DNA from: Pseudomonadota bacterium
GTDB lineage: Bacteria > Myxococcota > UBA9042 > PHBI01
Direction: 5' to 3'
Assembly: GCA_005788935.1 (NCBI GenBank)
Contig: SYAK01000104.1
Location: 1 to 12,104 of the forward strand
Length of the DNA: 12,104 bases
Below, piece after piece: positions 1-7,349 of the stretch (within the stretch, counting starts at the first letter, position 1; every line of letters begins with the position of its first letter). The position numbers and the translations under genes are program-made. The notes beneath the pieces were generated by a model. That model had not been told where the DNA came from. It searched no databases and saw only the letters and a program-made list of their open reading frames with translations.

Positions 1-894
1 GAACGCCTTGCAGACGATGGACTGCCCGTTGCGACCCTCGCACTGATAGAAGCAGGACGCCCCCGGGGCCTCGCAGGCGGGGCACTCATTTTTGTCCTGG
101 GCGCACTGAATGCCGTCATTGGCGCCGCATTCGCGCTTGCAGGGCGGCTCTGCTTCGCAGGTGATGTCTTCACGCCGCGTCGTCGCGGTCCACTCGGCGG
201 CGTTGCCGAAGAGGTTGTGGATGACGCCAGCCCCGGGCTCGTCCACGTAGTCAAGCGTCGAGCTCATGACCGCCATCAGGTTCGCGGCGGGGTTGCAGTA
301 GGTGGTCGCGAACTGGTCGCCCGCCGACTTGCAGTCGTCGAGTCGCGCGAGCCCCTCCGCGGGCAGAGGGCGCCCGATGCGGTCGGGCCCGCGCGCGACG
401 CGCTCCCACTCGAACTCGGTCGGGAGGCGCTTGCCCTGCCATTCGCAGTACGTCTTCGCGGCCTGCCAGCTCACGCGCACGACCGGATGGTTCGCGGTCT
501 GCTGGTTCGTGTAGTACGACGGCTGGCCCGGGCCTGCGTTCTCGGGGTGCAGGCTGTCGTCGCCCCCGTCGCAGACCCCCATCGCGACGCAGTAGCGGTA
601 CTGGATGTTCGTCACCTCGTGGACGTCGATCTCGAAAGGCGCGAGCTGCACCTGCACCGTCGGCCACAGGACCGGGACGCTCTCGCCCGAGTCCTCGCAG
701 GCCGGGTGCAGGGGCGCGCGGGGGTCGGTGTTGCACCACTCGGCCTCGCGCGTTCCGAAGGTGAAGGTGAGATCCGACGTGACGGCCACCATCGGCGTCT
801 CGGGCGGAGGCGTGATCCCCTCCGCACAGGCCGTGACTCCGAGTGCCACGAGCGCAAGCCCCCGCGTCGCCAGGACAACCGTTCCTCGTCGCAT
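1..894 (-). CDS. FGE-sulfatase (formylglycine-generating enzyme-like) domain lipoprotein, 3' end outside the window
   Basis: The frame reads from ATG at 894 to the window edge (298 codons, no stop), so the C-terminus is missing. Residues 1-23 form a lipoprotein signal peptide (basic start, hydrophobic core, lipobox GVTAC with Cys23). From about residue 85 the fold follows the FGE-sulfatase/SUMF1 pattern: FEIDVHEVTNIQY near 87-99, HPVVRVSW at 136-143, GKRLPTEFEWERVARG near 154-169, and GNAAEW at 230-235, which matches the family GNVWEW motif. In true FGEs the catalytic Cys pair lies nearer the C-terminus, beyond this window, so enzymatic activity cannot be judged. Many bacterial secreted members are not sulfatase activators. 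Residues 246-295 hold nine cysteines, unlike the family core. A strong Shine-Dalgarno (AGGAGG, 905-910) supports the start. It lies 55 bases downstream of the PEGA protein gene on the same strand, probably co-transcribed. The domain call is secure; the function is not. Confidence 0.88.
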   Translation of the reverse strand, partial: MRRGTVVLATRGLALVALGVTACAEGITPPPETPMVAVTSDLTFTFGTREAEWCNTDPRAPLHPACEDSGESVPVLWPTVQVQLAPFEIDVHEVTNIQYRYCVAMGVCDGGDDSLHPENAGPGQPSYYTNQQTANHPVVRVSWQAAKTYCEWQGKRLPTEFEWERVARGPDRIGRPLPAEGLARLDDCKSAGDQFATTYCNPAANLMAVMSSTLDYVDEPGAGVIHNLFGNAAEWTATTRREDITCEAEPPCKRECGANDGIQCAQDKNECPACEAPGASCFYQCEGRNGQSIVCKAF

Positions 895-900
895 CACCGC

Positions 901-910
901 CTCTCCTCCT
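901..910 (-). promoter_or_regulatory. Ribosome binding site of the FGE-like lipoprotein gene
   Basis: Read on the minus strand this is AGGAGGAGAG, a full anti-16S match ending a few bases before ATG at 894. It fixes that start, which also places a clean lipoprotein signal peptide at the N-terminus. Confidence 0.7.
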
Positions 911-949
911 GCCCGGTTCGCCCCGGGTTCGTCGTACGCCCGGCGCGCC

Positions 950-2053
950 TCAGAAGCGCACCGTCGGGAGCCCACCCGTCCGTCCCGTCCCCGCCCACGG
1001 CTCGAGCGCGTCGCCAGAGCGGATGACCGCGTCATCGACCGAGTCGAGGATCGCGAAGAGCAATCCGAGCCCGAGCAGCCCGCCGCCGGCCCCGAAGCCG
1101 ATCTTCTGGTAGCCCGCCCAGGTGTCGAAGTCGGGCGAGCCGGCGAAGAACGTGTCAGCCTGCACCCCCGCGGCGACGCCACCGCCGACCAGGACGGCGC
1201 CGAGCGACATGGCCGTCCACCCGAGGTAGCCCTTCCAGGTCATCGGCGCGTCGGCGAGGTAGAGCCCGGAGCGGACCTCGGTCTCGGCGTTCAGGGCGAC
1301 CGCGGCCTCGGCCGAAAAGGTCGTGTACCCGTCCTTGCGCACCGACACCTGGTGCGGGCCGACGTCGAGCGTCAGCGGCTCGCGGTAGGGCGTGAGACCC
1401 ACGGGCCGCCCGTCGACGAAGATGCTCGCGTCGCGCACGTTGGCCTTGACCCGCAAGCGGCCGACGCGCTGCAGCTTCTCGAGCTTGAAGAAGAGCCTCA
1501 GCGGCTCGCCCGCACGGACCTCGAAGGTCTCCTCGAACGGCATGTAGCCGTCGAGCGAGAGGTGGATGCGGTAGGTGCCCGGATCGAGGGAGGTCGTGTA
1601 GGGGGTCTGTCCCAGCAGCTTCGCGCGGTCGTCGATGTAGACGTTCGCCCCGGCCGGCTCGGACCCGATCGCAACGTCGGACTTCAGCAGCAGCCGGCAC
1701 TTCGAGATCGACACGCGGACCTCGACGATGTCGGACGGGTCGCGGCCCTCGCGCTCGCGGTAGAGCGCGACGTACTGGTCGTAGAAGCGGACGCAGCGGG
1801 CCCCGTCGCCGAGCTTCTCGTAGCTGCGGGCGATGTTGTAGAGGTTGACGGGGTGCGGCAGGATTTCCTGCGCCCGCTCGAAGTTTTCGATGGCCGCCGC
1901 GTACACGCCAGCCGCGAAGAGGCGCTCGCCCTCGGTGTAGAAGGCCGACGCCTGCTGCTTGGCGTCTTCCGACTGGGCGCGCGCGCCCGGGGCCGGGGAG
2001 GCGGCGAGCGCGAACAGGCAGATGGCGAGCAGCAGCGCGAGACGAGACGGCAT
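950..2053 (-). CDS. Secreted TPR/PEGA-domain protein with two C-terminal membrane segments
   Basis: 367 residues from ATG at 2053. An in-frame GTG at 2077 would add eight residues ahead of the signal peptide and is less likely. Residues 1-26 look like a Sec signal peptide (MPSRLALLL... with AxA-type cleavage after ARA). Residues about 30-120 form TPR-like helices (EGERLFAAGVYAAAIENFERAQ, then NLYNIARSYEKLGD). Two PEGA domains follow at about 126-193 and 198-270; each has a 'DG/GQTPY or GLTPY...G.Y.I...DGY' pattern (LGQTPY 147-152, DGY 168-170; VGLTPY 218-223, DGY 241-243). Two Gly/Ala/Leu-rich hydrophobic stretches near 280-300 and 310-335 could be membrane helices. PEGA is a small beta fold common in envelope proteins of myxobacteria; the exact role is unknown. 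It is first in a probable two-gene unit with the FGE-like lipoprotein and is divergent from the large MopE-repeat lipoprotein. Confidence 0.87.
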   Translation of the reverse strand: MPSRLALLLAICLFALAASPAPGARAQSEDAKQQASAFYTEGERLFAAGVYAAAIENFERAQEILPHPVNLYNIARSYEKLGDGARCVRFYDQYVALYREREGRDPSDIVEVRVSISKCRLLLKSDVAIGSEPAGANVYIDDRAKLLGQTPYTTSLDPGTYRIHLSLDGYMPFEETFEVRAGEPLRLFFKLEKLQRVGRLRVKANVRDASIFVDGRPVGLTPYREPLTLDVGPHQVSVRKDGYTTFSAEAAVALNAETEVRSGLYLADAPMTWKGYLGWTAMSLGAVLVGGGVAAGVQADTFFAGSPDFDTWAGYQKIGFGAGGGLLGLGLLFAILDSVDDAVIRSGDALEPWAGTGRTGGLPTVRF

Positions 2054-2083
2054 GGGGACCCCCGGCGGACACAGCACCGGCGG

Positions 2084-2112
2084 AAGCTAGCGGGCGTGGC
2101 AGGCCGTGTCAA
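2084..2112 (-). promoter_or_regulatory. Candidate sigma70-type promoter for the PEGA-FGE unit
   Basis: On the minus strand a perfect -35 TTGACA (2112-2107) is followed after exactly 17 bases by TAGCTT (2089-2084), a weak -10 match (3 of 6). Transcription would start near 2077, giving a leader of about 24 bases before ATG at 2053. The spacer contains one copy of the repeated GTGGCAGGCCG element. Confidence 0.4.
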
Positions 2113-2249
2113 ACCTCATGCGCATGCAGCAAGGCCCTGCGGAGCCAGGTTGGGCCCGGTCCGATGGCGGTGTCGCGCGTCTCGGCGGTCAGCGCCGTCG
2201 TGGGCATGCCGCGAGCGGGCCTCGGAAGGTGGCAGGCCGTGGCAGGCCG
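2096..2249. repeat. Three copies of GTGGCAGGCCG in the divergent promoter region
   Basis: The 11-base string GTGGCAGGCCG occurs at 2096-2106, 2229-2239 and 2239-2249; the first two copies extend to GTGGCAGGCCGTG, and the last two share one base. The first copy sits between the -35 and -10 of the minus-strand promoter candidate, and the tandem pair ends 7 bases before a TTGACC on the plus strand. This arrangement would suit an operator for a shared regulator. Against it, a near-identical string (tggcaggccgc on the minus strand, plus-strand 460-470) occurs inside the FGE-like coding region as W-Q-A-A codons, so chance is possible in DNA of this composition. Confidence 0.4.
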
Positions 2250-2256
2250 CAGCGAC

Positions 2257-2285
2257 TTGACCCGGGTGGAGGCGCCGCGCATGCT
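2257..2285 (+). promoter_or_regulatory. Weak candidate promoter for the MopE-repeat lipoprotein gene
   Basis: TTGACC (2257-2262, 5 of 6 matches to -35) is followed after 17 bases by CATGCT (2280-2285, 3 of 6 to -10). Transcription from here would give a leader of roughly 90 bases before ATG at 2385. The tandem GTGGCAGGCCG pair lies just upstream of the -35. The -10 is poor, so this is only a suggestion. Confidence 0.22.
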
Positions 2286-2384
2286 TGAACCTTCTGGCCG
2301 CGCGCGCCGACCCGCGCCCGGCCCTTCCCCGTGCATCCCGTGCCCCGTGCATCTTGTTCCGGGACCGGGAGGGAGGCCCGCGTC

Positions 2385-5267
2385 ATGCCACGCGCCCATC
2401 GTCGCCTCGGCCCTCAGACGTTCCTGTTCGGTCTCCTCGCAGCCTGTGGCGGAGGCGGAGGCACCTCCGCGCCCCTCGACGCCGACGCTGGCGCTGGTCT
2501 GGCCGATGTCGTCGTCATCCTTGACCTCTCGGGTGGCGCCGCGGGCGATGCGCCGACCAGCGCTCAGGATGGCGGGGAAGGTCCGTCCCCCGGCACCTTC
2601 GGAGCGCCCTGCGAGCGGGGCGCCGACTGCGACTCGGGCTTCTGTGTCGCGAGCGCGGACGGCTACACCTGCTCCGAGGGCTGCGTCGAGTCCTGCCGCC
2701 CGGGCTATGCCTGCGTCGGGACCCCGTCGCGTTCGGGGGACGTCGCGTTCGTGTGCCTCGAGCGGCCAGCCCTCCTCTGTCAGCCTTGCCAGCGCGACGC
2801 CGACTGCAACATCGGCGCGGCTGTCGGCAATCGATGCCTTGATCGAGGGGCCGAGGGCCGCTTCTGCGGGGTCCTCTGTCGGGGGGATGACGGTTGTCCC
2901 GACGGCTTCGGCTGCGACGGGGCCAGTGCGGCGACGCCCGGGCAGTGCGCGCCGCGCGGGGGCGCTGCGTGTCGTTGCAACGGGCTTGGGCAGCTGCTCG
3001 GGCGCGCGACGACGTGTCAGCTCACGAATGCTCTTGGGACCTGCGAGGGGAGCCGCGCCTGCGGACCTGACGGATTGTCAGCTTGTTCCGTGACGGCGGC
3101 CGCCGCCGAGACGTGCAACGGCCTCGACGATGACTGCGATGGAGCGGTCGACGAGGACCTCGCTGCCGAGCCCTGCCCGGTCGAGCCTGGCCGTTGCGGC
3201 GGGCTCGCGGTCTGCCGCGGTGGCGAGCGTGTCTGCGTCGGTGGGGCTCCTTCGGCGGAGGTCTGCAACGGGCTCGATGACGACTGCGACGGGCAGGTCG
3301 ACGAGGGCTTCCCCGACCTTGACGGCGACAGCTCCCGCGACTGCATCGACGACGACGCCGATGGCGACACGTGGCCGACGGCTGTCGACTGCGCGCCCCT
3401 CGACGCGGCGCGCCACCCCGGTGCGGTCGAGCGCTGCAACGGTGTCGACGACGACTGCAACTTCCTGACGGACGAGGCGGACGCGGCTGGCTGTTCACCG
3501 TATCTTCGGGACGCGGATGCCGACGGCTACGGGGGCGCAGAGGCTGTGGCGCGCTGCCTGTGCGGGCCTGACACTTCGTCAGGTTATTCGGCCCCGGCCG
3601 CTTCGGGGGCCGACTGTGATGACCTTGCGCCAGGCGTCAATCCGGGAGCCGCCGAGGTCTGCGACGGGGTCGACAACGACTGCGACACTCAGCCCGACGA
3701 AGGCGTCCAGTCCCCGTGCGGGGGGTGTGCCTCAGTCTGTATCCTGAACGCGGGCGACCGAGGCGGCGAGCCACTCGACCCGGGTGAAGCCGGTGAGGGC
3801 GGTCTGACCGAGGCGCCTGGCGGCGGCGTCACGCTCAGCACGCGCAGCGAGGTCATCCCGTTCATCTGGGTCGCCAACTCGGCGGCCAACACCGTGTCAC
3901 GACTTGACACGACGACAGGCCGCGAGGTCGGGCGTTACGCCCTCTGCACCGACCCGAGCCGGACCGCGGTCGACCTCTTCGGCGATGGCCTCGTCAGCTG
4001 TCGTGGCGACGGGCGCGTCGCCAAGATCGCCATCAGCCGGGCGGACTGCGTGGATCGCAACGGCAACGGCGTCATCGACACCTCGGCCGACGACAGCGGC
4101 GACGGCGTCATCCAGGACCTCGAGCGTCGCGCGAACGACGAGTGCATCCTCTGGAACGTGCAGCCCGACGGCCCGGGGTCGTCCAACTGCAACAGCAGCG
4201 GCACGACGGGTTGCGCCCGTGCGGCTGGCGTGGACCGGGACAACCACGTCTGGGTCGGGTTCTGGAACTCGCAGCGCCTCGTTCAGCTCGACGGGGCGAC
4301 GGGCGCCACCCTGCGCAGCATCCCCCTGACGATGCGCCCTTATGGCCTCGCGATCGACGGTGACGGGCTCATCTGGGTCGCCTCGCGCAGCCCGAATGGG
4401 CTCGTCAAGGTCCACCCGGTCGATGGTCAGGTCGGGGCCTGGCCGATGGCGGCGCGGGCGGTCTATGGGCTCGCGCTCGACCACCTCGGGCGCGTCTGGG
4501 TGTCGACGGGCGAGAACCGGGGCGCGAGCCGCTTCAATCCTTCGGACGCAACGTGGACGCATTTTGGTCCCTGGGATGCGCGGGGCTACACCCGCGGGGT
4601 CGCGGTGCGCCTCGTCCGAGGGCCCGACGGTCAGGTCGCGGGCTCGCAGGTCTTCATCGCGCATCACCAGTGGGGCAACATCTGTGCGGGCGGAGGCGGG
4701 TTGGACCGGGCGGTGACGATGCTTGACGCGGCGTCAGGCAACGAGCTGCGATCGCTCGATCTCGGCGCCGCGCGCGGCCCTGTCGGTGCGGCGATCGACC
4801 CCGACGGCAAGCTTTGGACCGTCAACGAGTGTACCTCCGATGTCACGCGGGTCGACCCCGACACCGGGGTGGTCCTCGGTACGTATCCCGTGGGTCGAAA
4901 CCCCTACACCTATAGCGACATGACGGGCTATGCGCTCCGCACGATCACGTCGCGGACCGGATATCATCGCCAGATCTTCGAGGGCTGGCCGTCGGGGGTC
5001 ACGCGCTGGAGCGCGATCTTCGTGGACGCAGACCTGCCAGGCGCGGGTGCGACCTGGGTGCGGCTGCGTCATCGCGCCGCCGACACCCCCGAGGCGTTCG
5101 AGGCGGCGCCGTGGTCCACGTCCCTCGGGCCTTATCCACCAGCCCCGCTTCCCGCCGCGATCGAGGTGGCCGGGCGCTTTCTGCAGGTCGAGGTGACGCT
5201 CGGGACGAGCCGCAATGGGGTTGCGCCGGTCCTGCGGGGCATCTCGGCCATCGCGGACCGGCCGTAA
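2385..5267 (+). CDS. Large Cys-rich lipoprotein with MopE-type repeats, EF-hand-like loops and a Vgb/NHL-like beta-propeller
   Basis: 960 residues from ATG at 2385, which has a GGGAGGGAGG ribosome site just upstream; a GTG 54 bases earlier is in frame but would bury the signal peptide. Residues 1-21 form a lipoprotein signal peptide (lipobox LLAAC, Cys21) followed by a Gly-rich linker. Residues about 75-240 hold Cys-rich modules of the 'DCDSGFCV' type. Four MopE-type metal-binding motifs of the form C(N/D)GxD(D/N)DC start at Cys244, Cys294, Cys351 and Cys426. Two EF-hand-like loops follow (DRNGNGVID from Asp557; DDSGDGVIQDLE from Asp569). Between about 493 and 865, repeated 'xxWV...G.(V/L)..(V/L)D' strands (FIWVANS, HVWVGFW, LIWVASR, RVWVSTG, KLWTVNE) indicate a beta-propeller like virginiamycin B lyase or NHL proteins. 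The last ~95 residues look like a beta-sandwich. A surface lipoprotein that binds Ca2+ or other metals is inferred; substrate or partner is unknown, and a lyase activity should not be assumed. Confidence 0.88.
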   Translation: MPRAHRRLGPQTFLFGLLAACGGGGGTSAPLDADAGAGLADVVVILDLSGGAAGDAPTSAQDGGEGPSPGTFGAPCERGADCDSGFCVASADGYTCSEGCVESCRPGYACVGTPSRSGDVAFVCLERPALLCQPCQRDADCNIGAAVGNRCLDRGAEGRFCGVLCRGDDGCPDGFGCDGASAATPGQCAPRGGAACRCNGLGQLLGRATTCQLTNALGTCEGSRACGPDGLSACSVTAAAAETCNGLDDDCDGAVDEDLAAEPCPVEPGRCGGLAVCRGGERVCVGGAPSAEVCNGLDDDCDGQVDEGFPDLDGDSSRDCIDDDADGDTWPTAVDCAPLDAARHPGAVERCNGVDDDCNFLTDEADAAGCSPYLRDADADGYGGAEAVARCLCGPDTSSGYSAPAASGADCDDLAPGVNPGAAEVCDGVDNDCDTQPDEGVQSPCGGCASVCILNAGDRGGEPLDPGEAGEGGLTEAPGGGVTLSTRSEVIPFIWVANSAANTVSRLDTTTGREVGRYALCTDPSRTAVDLFGDGLVSCRGDGRVAKIAISRADCVDRNGNGVIDTSADDSGDGVIQDLERRANDECILWNVQPDGPGSSNCNSSGTTGCARAAGVDRDNHVWVGFWNSQRLVQLDGATGATLRSIPLTMRPYGLAIDGDGLIWVASRSPNGLVKVHPVDGQVGAWPMAARAVYGLALDHLGRVWVSTGENRGASRFNPSDATWTHFGPWDARGYTRGVAVRLVRGPDGQVAGSQVFIAHHQWGNICAGGGGLDRAVTMLDAASGNELRSLDLGAARGPVGAAIDPDGKLWTVNECTSDVTRVDPDTGVVLGTYPVGRNPYTYSDMTGYALRTITSRTGYHRQIFEGWPSGVTRWSAIFVDADLPGAGATWVRLRHRAADTPEAFEAAPWSTSLGPYPPAPLPAAIEVAGRFLQVEVTLGTSRNGVAPVLRGISAIADRP

Positions 5268-5318
5268 GCGAGCCCTCGGCCGAGCCCGGACCTGTCTGCG
5301 CGCGGGTCGGACCTGCGG

Positions 5319-5347
5319 TTGCCACCTCCCGTCCGAGCTGCTAGCAT
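5319..5347 (+). promoter_or_regulatory. Candidate promoter of the FHA-nagZ unit
   Basis: In the 189-base gap after the lipoprotein gene, TTGCCA (5319-5324, 5 of 6 to -35) is followed after exactly 17 bases by TAGCAT (5342-5347, 4 of 6 to -10). A start near 5354 gives a leader of about 100 bases. No convincing terminator hairpin with a T-run was found between 5268 and the promoter. Confidence 0.38.
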
Positions 5348-5456
5348 CTTCCGGATGCGGCGTGATCCCACGTGGCGCCGCGTCCACGTCGTCGCACCGG
5401 CGCACGCCGTGAGCGAGGCGTCCGCCCCTCGCCCGTCGGTCCACAGGGGAGCCCCG

Positions 5457-7349
5457 ATGAAGCTGCAGATCAAGGACGATGCGGGCCGCGTCACGGTCGT
5501 CTCCATCGCCAACAAGAACGAGATCTCGATCGGCCGGAAGGAGGGCAACACCCTCCGCCTCACCGAGCGCAACGTCTCGCGAAGCCACGCGCGCCTCGTC
5601 AAGGCCGGCGACGAGGTGACGGTCGAGGACCTCTCCCGCTATGGGACGCGCGTCAACGGACAGCGCATCCGCGGGTCGCGCAAGGTCGGGACGGGTGACA
5701 TCATCCAGATCGGCGACTACGAGCTCTCGCTCGACGGTGCGCGTCAGGTCGATCCGCCCGTGGCCCCCGCGGCCGGCGTCCCCGCGGCCCCGGCGCCGCC
5801 GCCCGAGGCCGATCGCAAGCGCCAAAAGGAAATCGAGGCCGCTGCGCGCGCGCAGATCGCCGCCGCCAAGGCCGAGGCCCTTGGAGGGCGCCGTGAGGCC
5901 ACGACCTCGCTCCACGCGATCGACGACGCCGACGACGGCGAGCGGAAGAGCCTTGGGGCCGGGAAGAAGCGCATCGTCGGGGCGCTGCCGAGCCTTGTCG
6001 TCGTGAGCGATGAGCTCGCGGGGAAGACGTGGACCCTCGCCGAGGGCACGACGGTCCTCGGGCGGGCGGGCGAGTGCGGCATCGTCATCGATCACCACTC
6101 GGTCAGCGGCAACCACGCACGGGTCACCGTGGCCGACGGGCAGGCCAAGGTCTTTGACCTCAAGTCGAAGAACGGGCTCCGCATCAACGGTGAGAATTGG
6201 GAGGAGTCGGCGCTCAAGGCCGGCGACATCATCGAGCTCGGCAAGGTGAGACTGCGCTTCGTCGGGGCGGGCGAGGAGTTCGTCTATCGCGCCGAGGATT
6301 GGCGGGGGGGTGCCAAGCCAGCTGTGGGCGTGGCGAGCGAGGGTCCCGAGCCAGCGCCCACTCGGAAGGGCTTCCCGGTCTGGGTCGTCATCGCCGCCGT
6401 GGTGGTCGCGGGCGGCTTGACCGCGTGGTTCCTCACGCGCCCGAAGACCGTCTCGAATACGGCCGGACCGGCGGTCGTGACGGCTGCGACGCCCACCGCG
6501 AGCGCGCCGCCGTCCGCGCCCGCCACACCGGCCGAGCCGACCCCTGCAGCCGCCTCGGCCGGTTCGGGGGCTGGCGATGCGGCGGCGGCCATCGCGGAGG
6601 CGCTCACCAAGGCGAAGGCGGACATCGCCGCCCAGCGCTGGGACGAGGCGCTGAAGCAGCTCGAGGTGGTGACCGCACTCGACAAGGCCCACGTCGAGGG
6701 ACTCGAGCTGAAGGCTGCGGCGACGCGCGAGCGTGAGATCGGCGTGACGCTCGAGCGGGCCGTGAAGGCGAAGGGGGAAGGGGACCTCTCATCGGCCTGG
6801 TTCACCCTGACCGAGCTCGGCCCTGTGGCCGGGACGAGCCACTACGCAGCCCGCGTCACCGCACTGATGGCCGAGCTGAAGCCCGAGGCCATCGTGAGCC
6901 ATCTCACCGAGGCCAAGTCGTTCTTCGACGGCAAGTCCTACGCGGAGGCCATTCAGAAGGCCGAACAGGTCCTCGCGCTCGAGCCAGGGCATGCCGAGGC
7001 GACCGAGCTTGTGGCGAAGGCGAAGGCGAAGGCCGACAAGGCGAAGGATCCGGACAAGGCGAAGGAGAAGGACCGGGACAAGCCGAACGCCGATGGGCGC
7101 AGCGCGGACGAGATCTACGCCGAGGCCAAGAGCTTTCACAACGCGGAGCCGGCGAAGGCGCTGACGCTCTATCAGCAGGCCGCGAGCAAGGGGAAGGTGA
7201 CCGCGTGGCGTCAGATCGGCAGCCTGCGGGCGCGGACCGGAGATCGGGCAGGCGCCATCAAGGCGTATGAGATCTATCTCAAGCAGGCACCTGATGCGTC
7301 CGACGCCCAGACCGTGCGCGACGTGCTGAAGCAGTGGCAGGGTCAGTGA
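5457..7349 (+). CDS. Membrane protein with two FHA domains, one transmembrane helix and a TPR-rich C-terminus
   Basis: 630 residues from ATG at 5457; AGGGGAG at 5445-5451 is the ribosome site, and FHA homology begins at once, so in-frame upstream starts are rejected. FHA1 (about 1-93) shows the phosphothreonine-binding pattern Gly26-Arg27, Ser41, His44 and Asn67-Gly68. FHA2 (about 178-270) shows Gly202-Arg203, Ser217, His220 and Asn244-Gly245, so both sites look intact. An Ala-rich linker joins them. A single hydrophobic helix (308-326) is followed by a Thr/Ala/Pro linker and TPR-like helices (about 379-545), a Lys/Asp-rich spacer (KAKAKADKAKDPDKAKEKD) and a last helical repeat block (560-630). 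By the positive-inside rule, FHA would be cytoplasmic and TPR periplasmic (inference). The likely role is reading Ser/Thr kinase phosphorylation and passing it to an envelope assembly. The stop codon overlaps the start of nagZ. Confidence 0.9.
   Translation: MKLQIKDDAGRVTVVSIANKNEISIGRKEGNTLRLTERNVSRSHARLVKAGDEVTVEDLSRYGTRVNGQRIRGSRKVGTGDIIQIGDYELSLDGARQVDPPVAPAAGVPAAPAPPPEADRKRQKEIEAAARAQIAAAKAEALGGRREATTSLHAIDDADDGERKSLGAGKKRIVGALPSLVVVSDELAGKTWTLAEGTTVLGRAGECGIVIDHHSVSGNHARVTVADGQAKVFDLKSKNGLRINGENWEESALKAGDIIELGKVRLRFVGAGEEFVYRAEDWRGGAKPAVGVASEGPEPAPTRKGFPVWVVIAAVVVAGGLTAWFLTRPKTVSNTAGPAVVTAATPTASAPPSAPATPAEPTPAAASAGSGAGDAAAAIAEALTKAKADIAAQRWDEALKQLEVVTALDKAHVEGLELKAAATREREIGVTLERAVKAKGEGDLSSAWFTLTELGPVAGTSHYAARVTALMAELKPEAIVSHLTEAKSFFDGKSYAEAIQKAEQVLALEPGHAEATELVAKAKAKADKAKDPDKAKEKDRDKPNADGRSADEIYAEAKSFHNAEPAKALTLYQQAASKGKVTAWRQIGSLRARTGDRAGAIKAYEIYLKQAPDASDAQTVRDVLKQWQGQ

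Larger units (their letters stand above)
2054..2384. promoter_or_regulatory. Divergent intergenic region between the PEGA gene and the MopE-repeat lipoprotein gene
   Basis: These 331 bases separate two divergently transcribed genes. Short frames cross the stretch on both strands, but none has a recognisable product. It holds a good candidate promoter toward the minus-strand gene, a weaker one toward the plus-strand gene, and three copies of an 11-base element (each entered separately). A palindrome, CATGCGCATG, lies at 2117-2126, and a related GCGCATGC at about 2277-2284. No RNA gene, terminator or mobile element is visible. Confidence 0.6.

Noticed and set aside
605..2260. A 551-codon plus-strand open frame antisense to the FGE-like and PEGA genes
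   Set aside because: Arg/Ala/Gly/Pro-rich translation without domains; it lies opposite two genes with clear homology, signal peptides and ribosome sites. Long antisense frames are expected at this GC content.
3109..3690. MopE-type DNA repeats as a tandem repeat or CRISPR-like array
   Set aside because: The similarity is at protein level (CNGxDDDCDG) with uneven spacing of 50, 57 and 75 codons; it is a domain repeat within one gene.
3897..4667. A 256-codon minus-strand open frame inside the lipoprotein gene
   Set aside because: It is antisense to the beta-propeller region; composition is typical of a GC-rich shadow frame.
6304..6310. A run of seven G inside the FHA gene as a possible phase-variation or frameshift site
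   Set aside because: The frame is intact on both sides (EDW-RGG-AK, just before the membrane helix), and such runs are common in DNA this rich in G.
4734..6692. A 652-codon minus-strand open frame
   Set aside because: It runs opposite the end of the MopE-repeat lipoprotein and most of the FHA gene, crosses their intergenic gap, and shows no recognisable motif; the FHA and TM features on the plus strand are clear.
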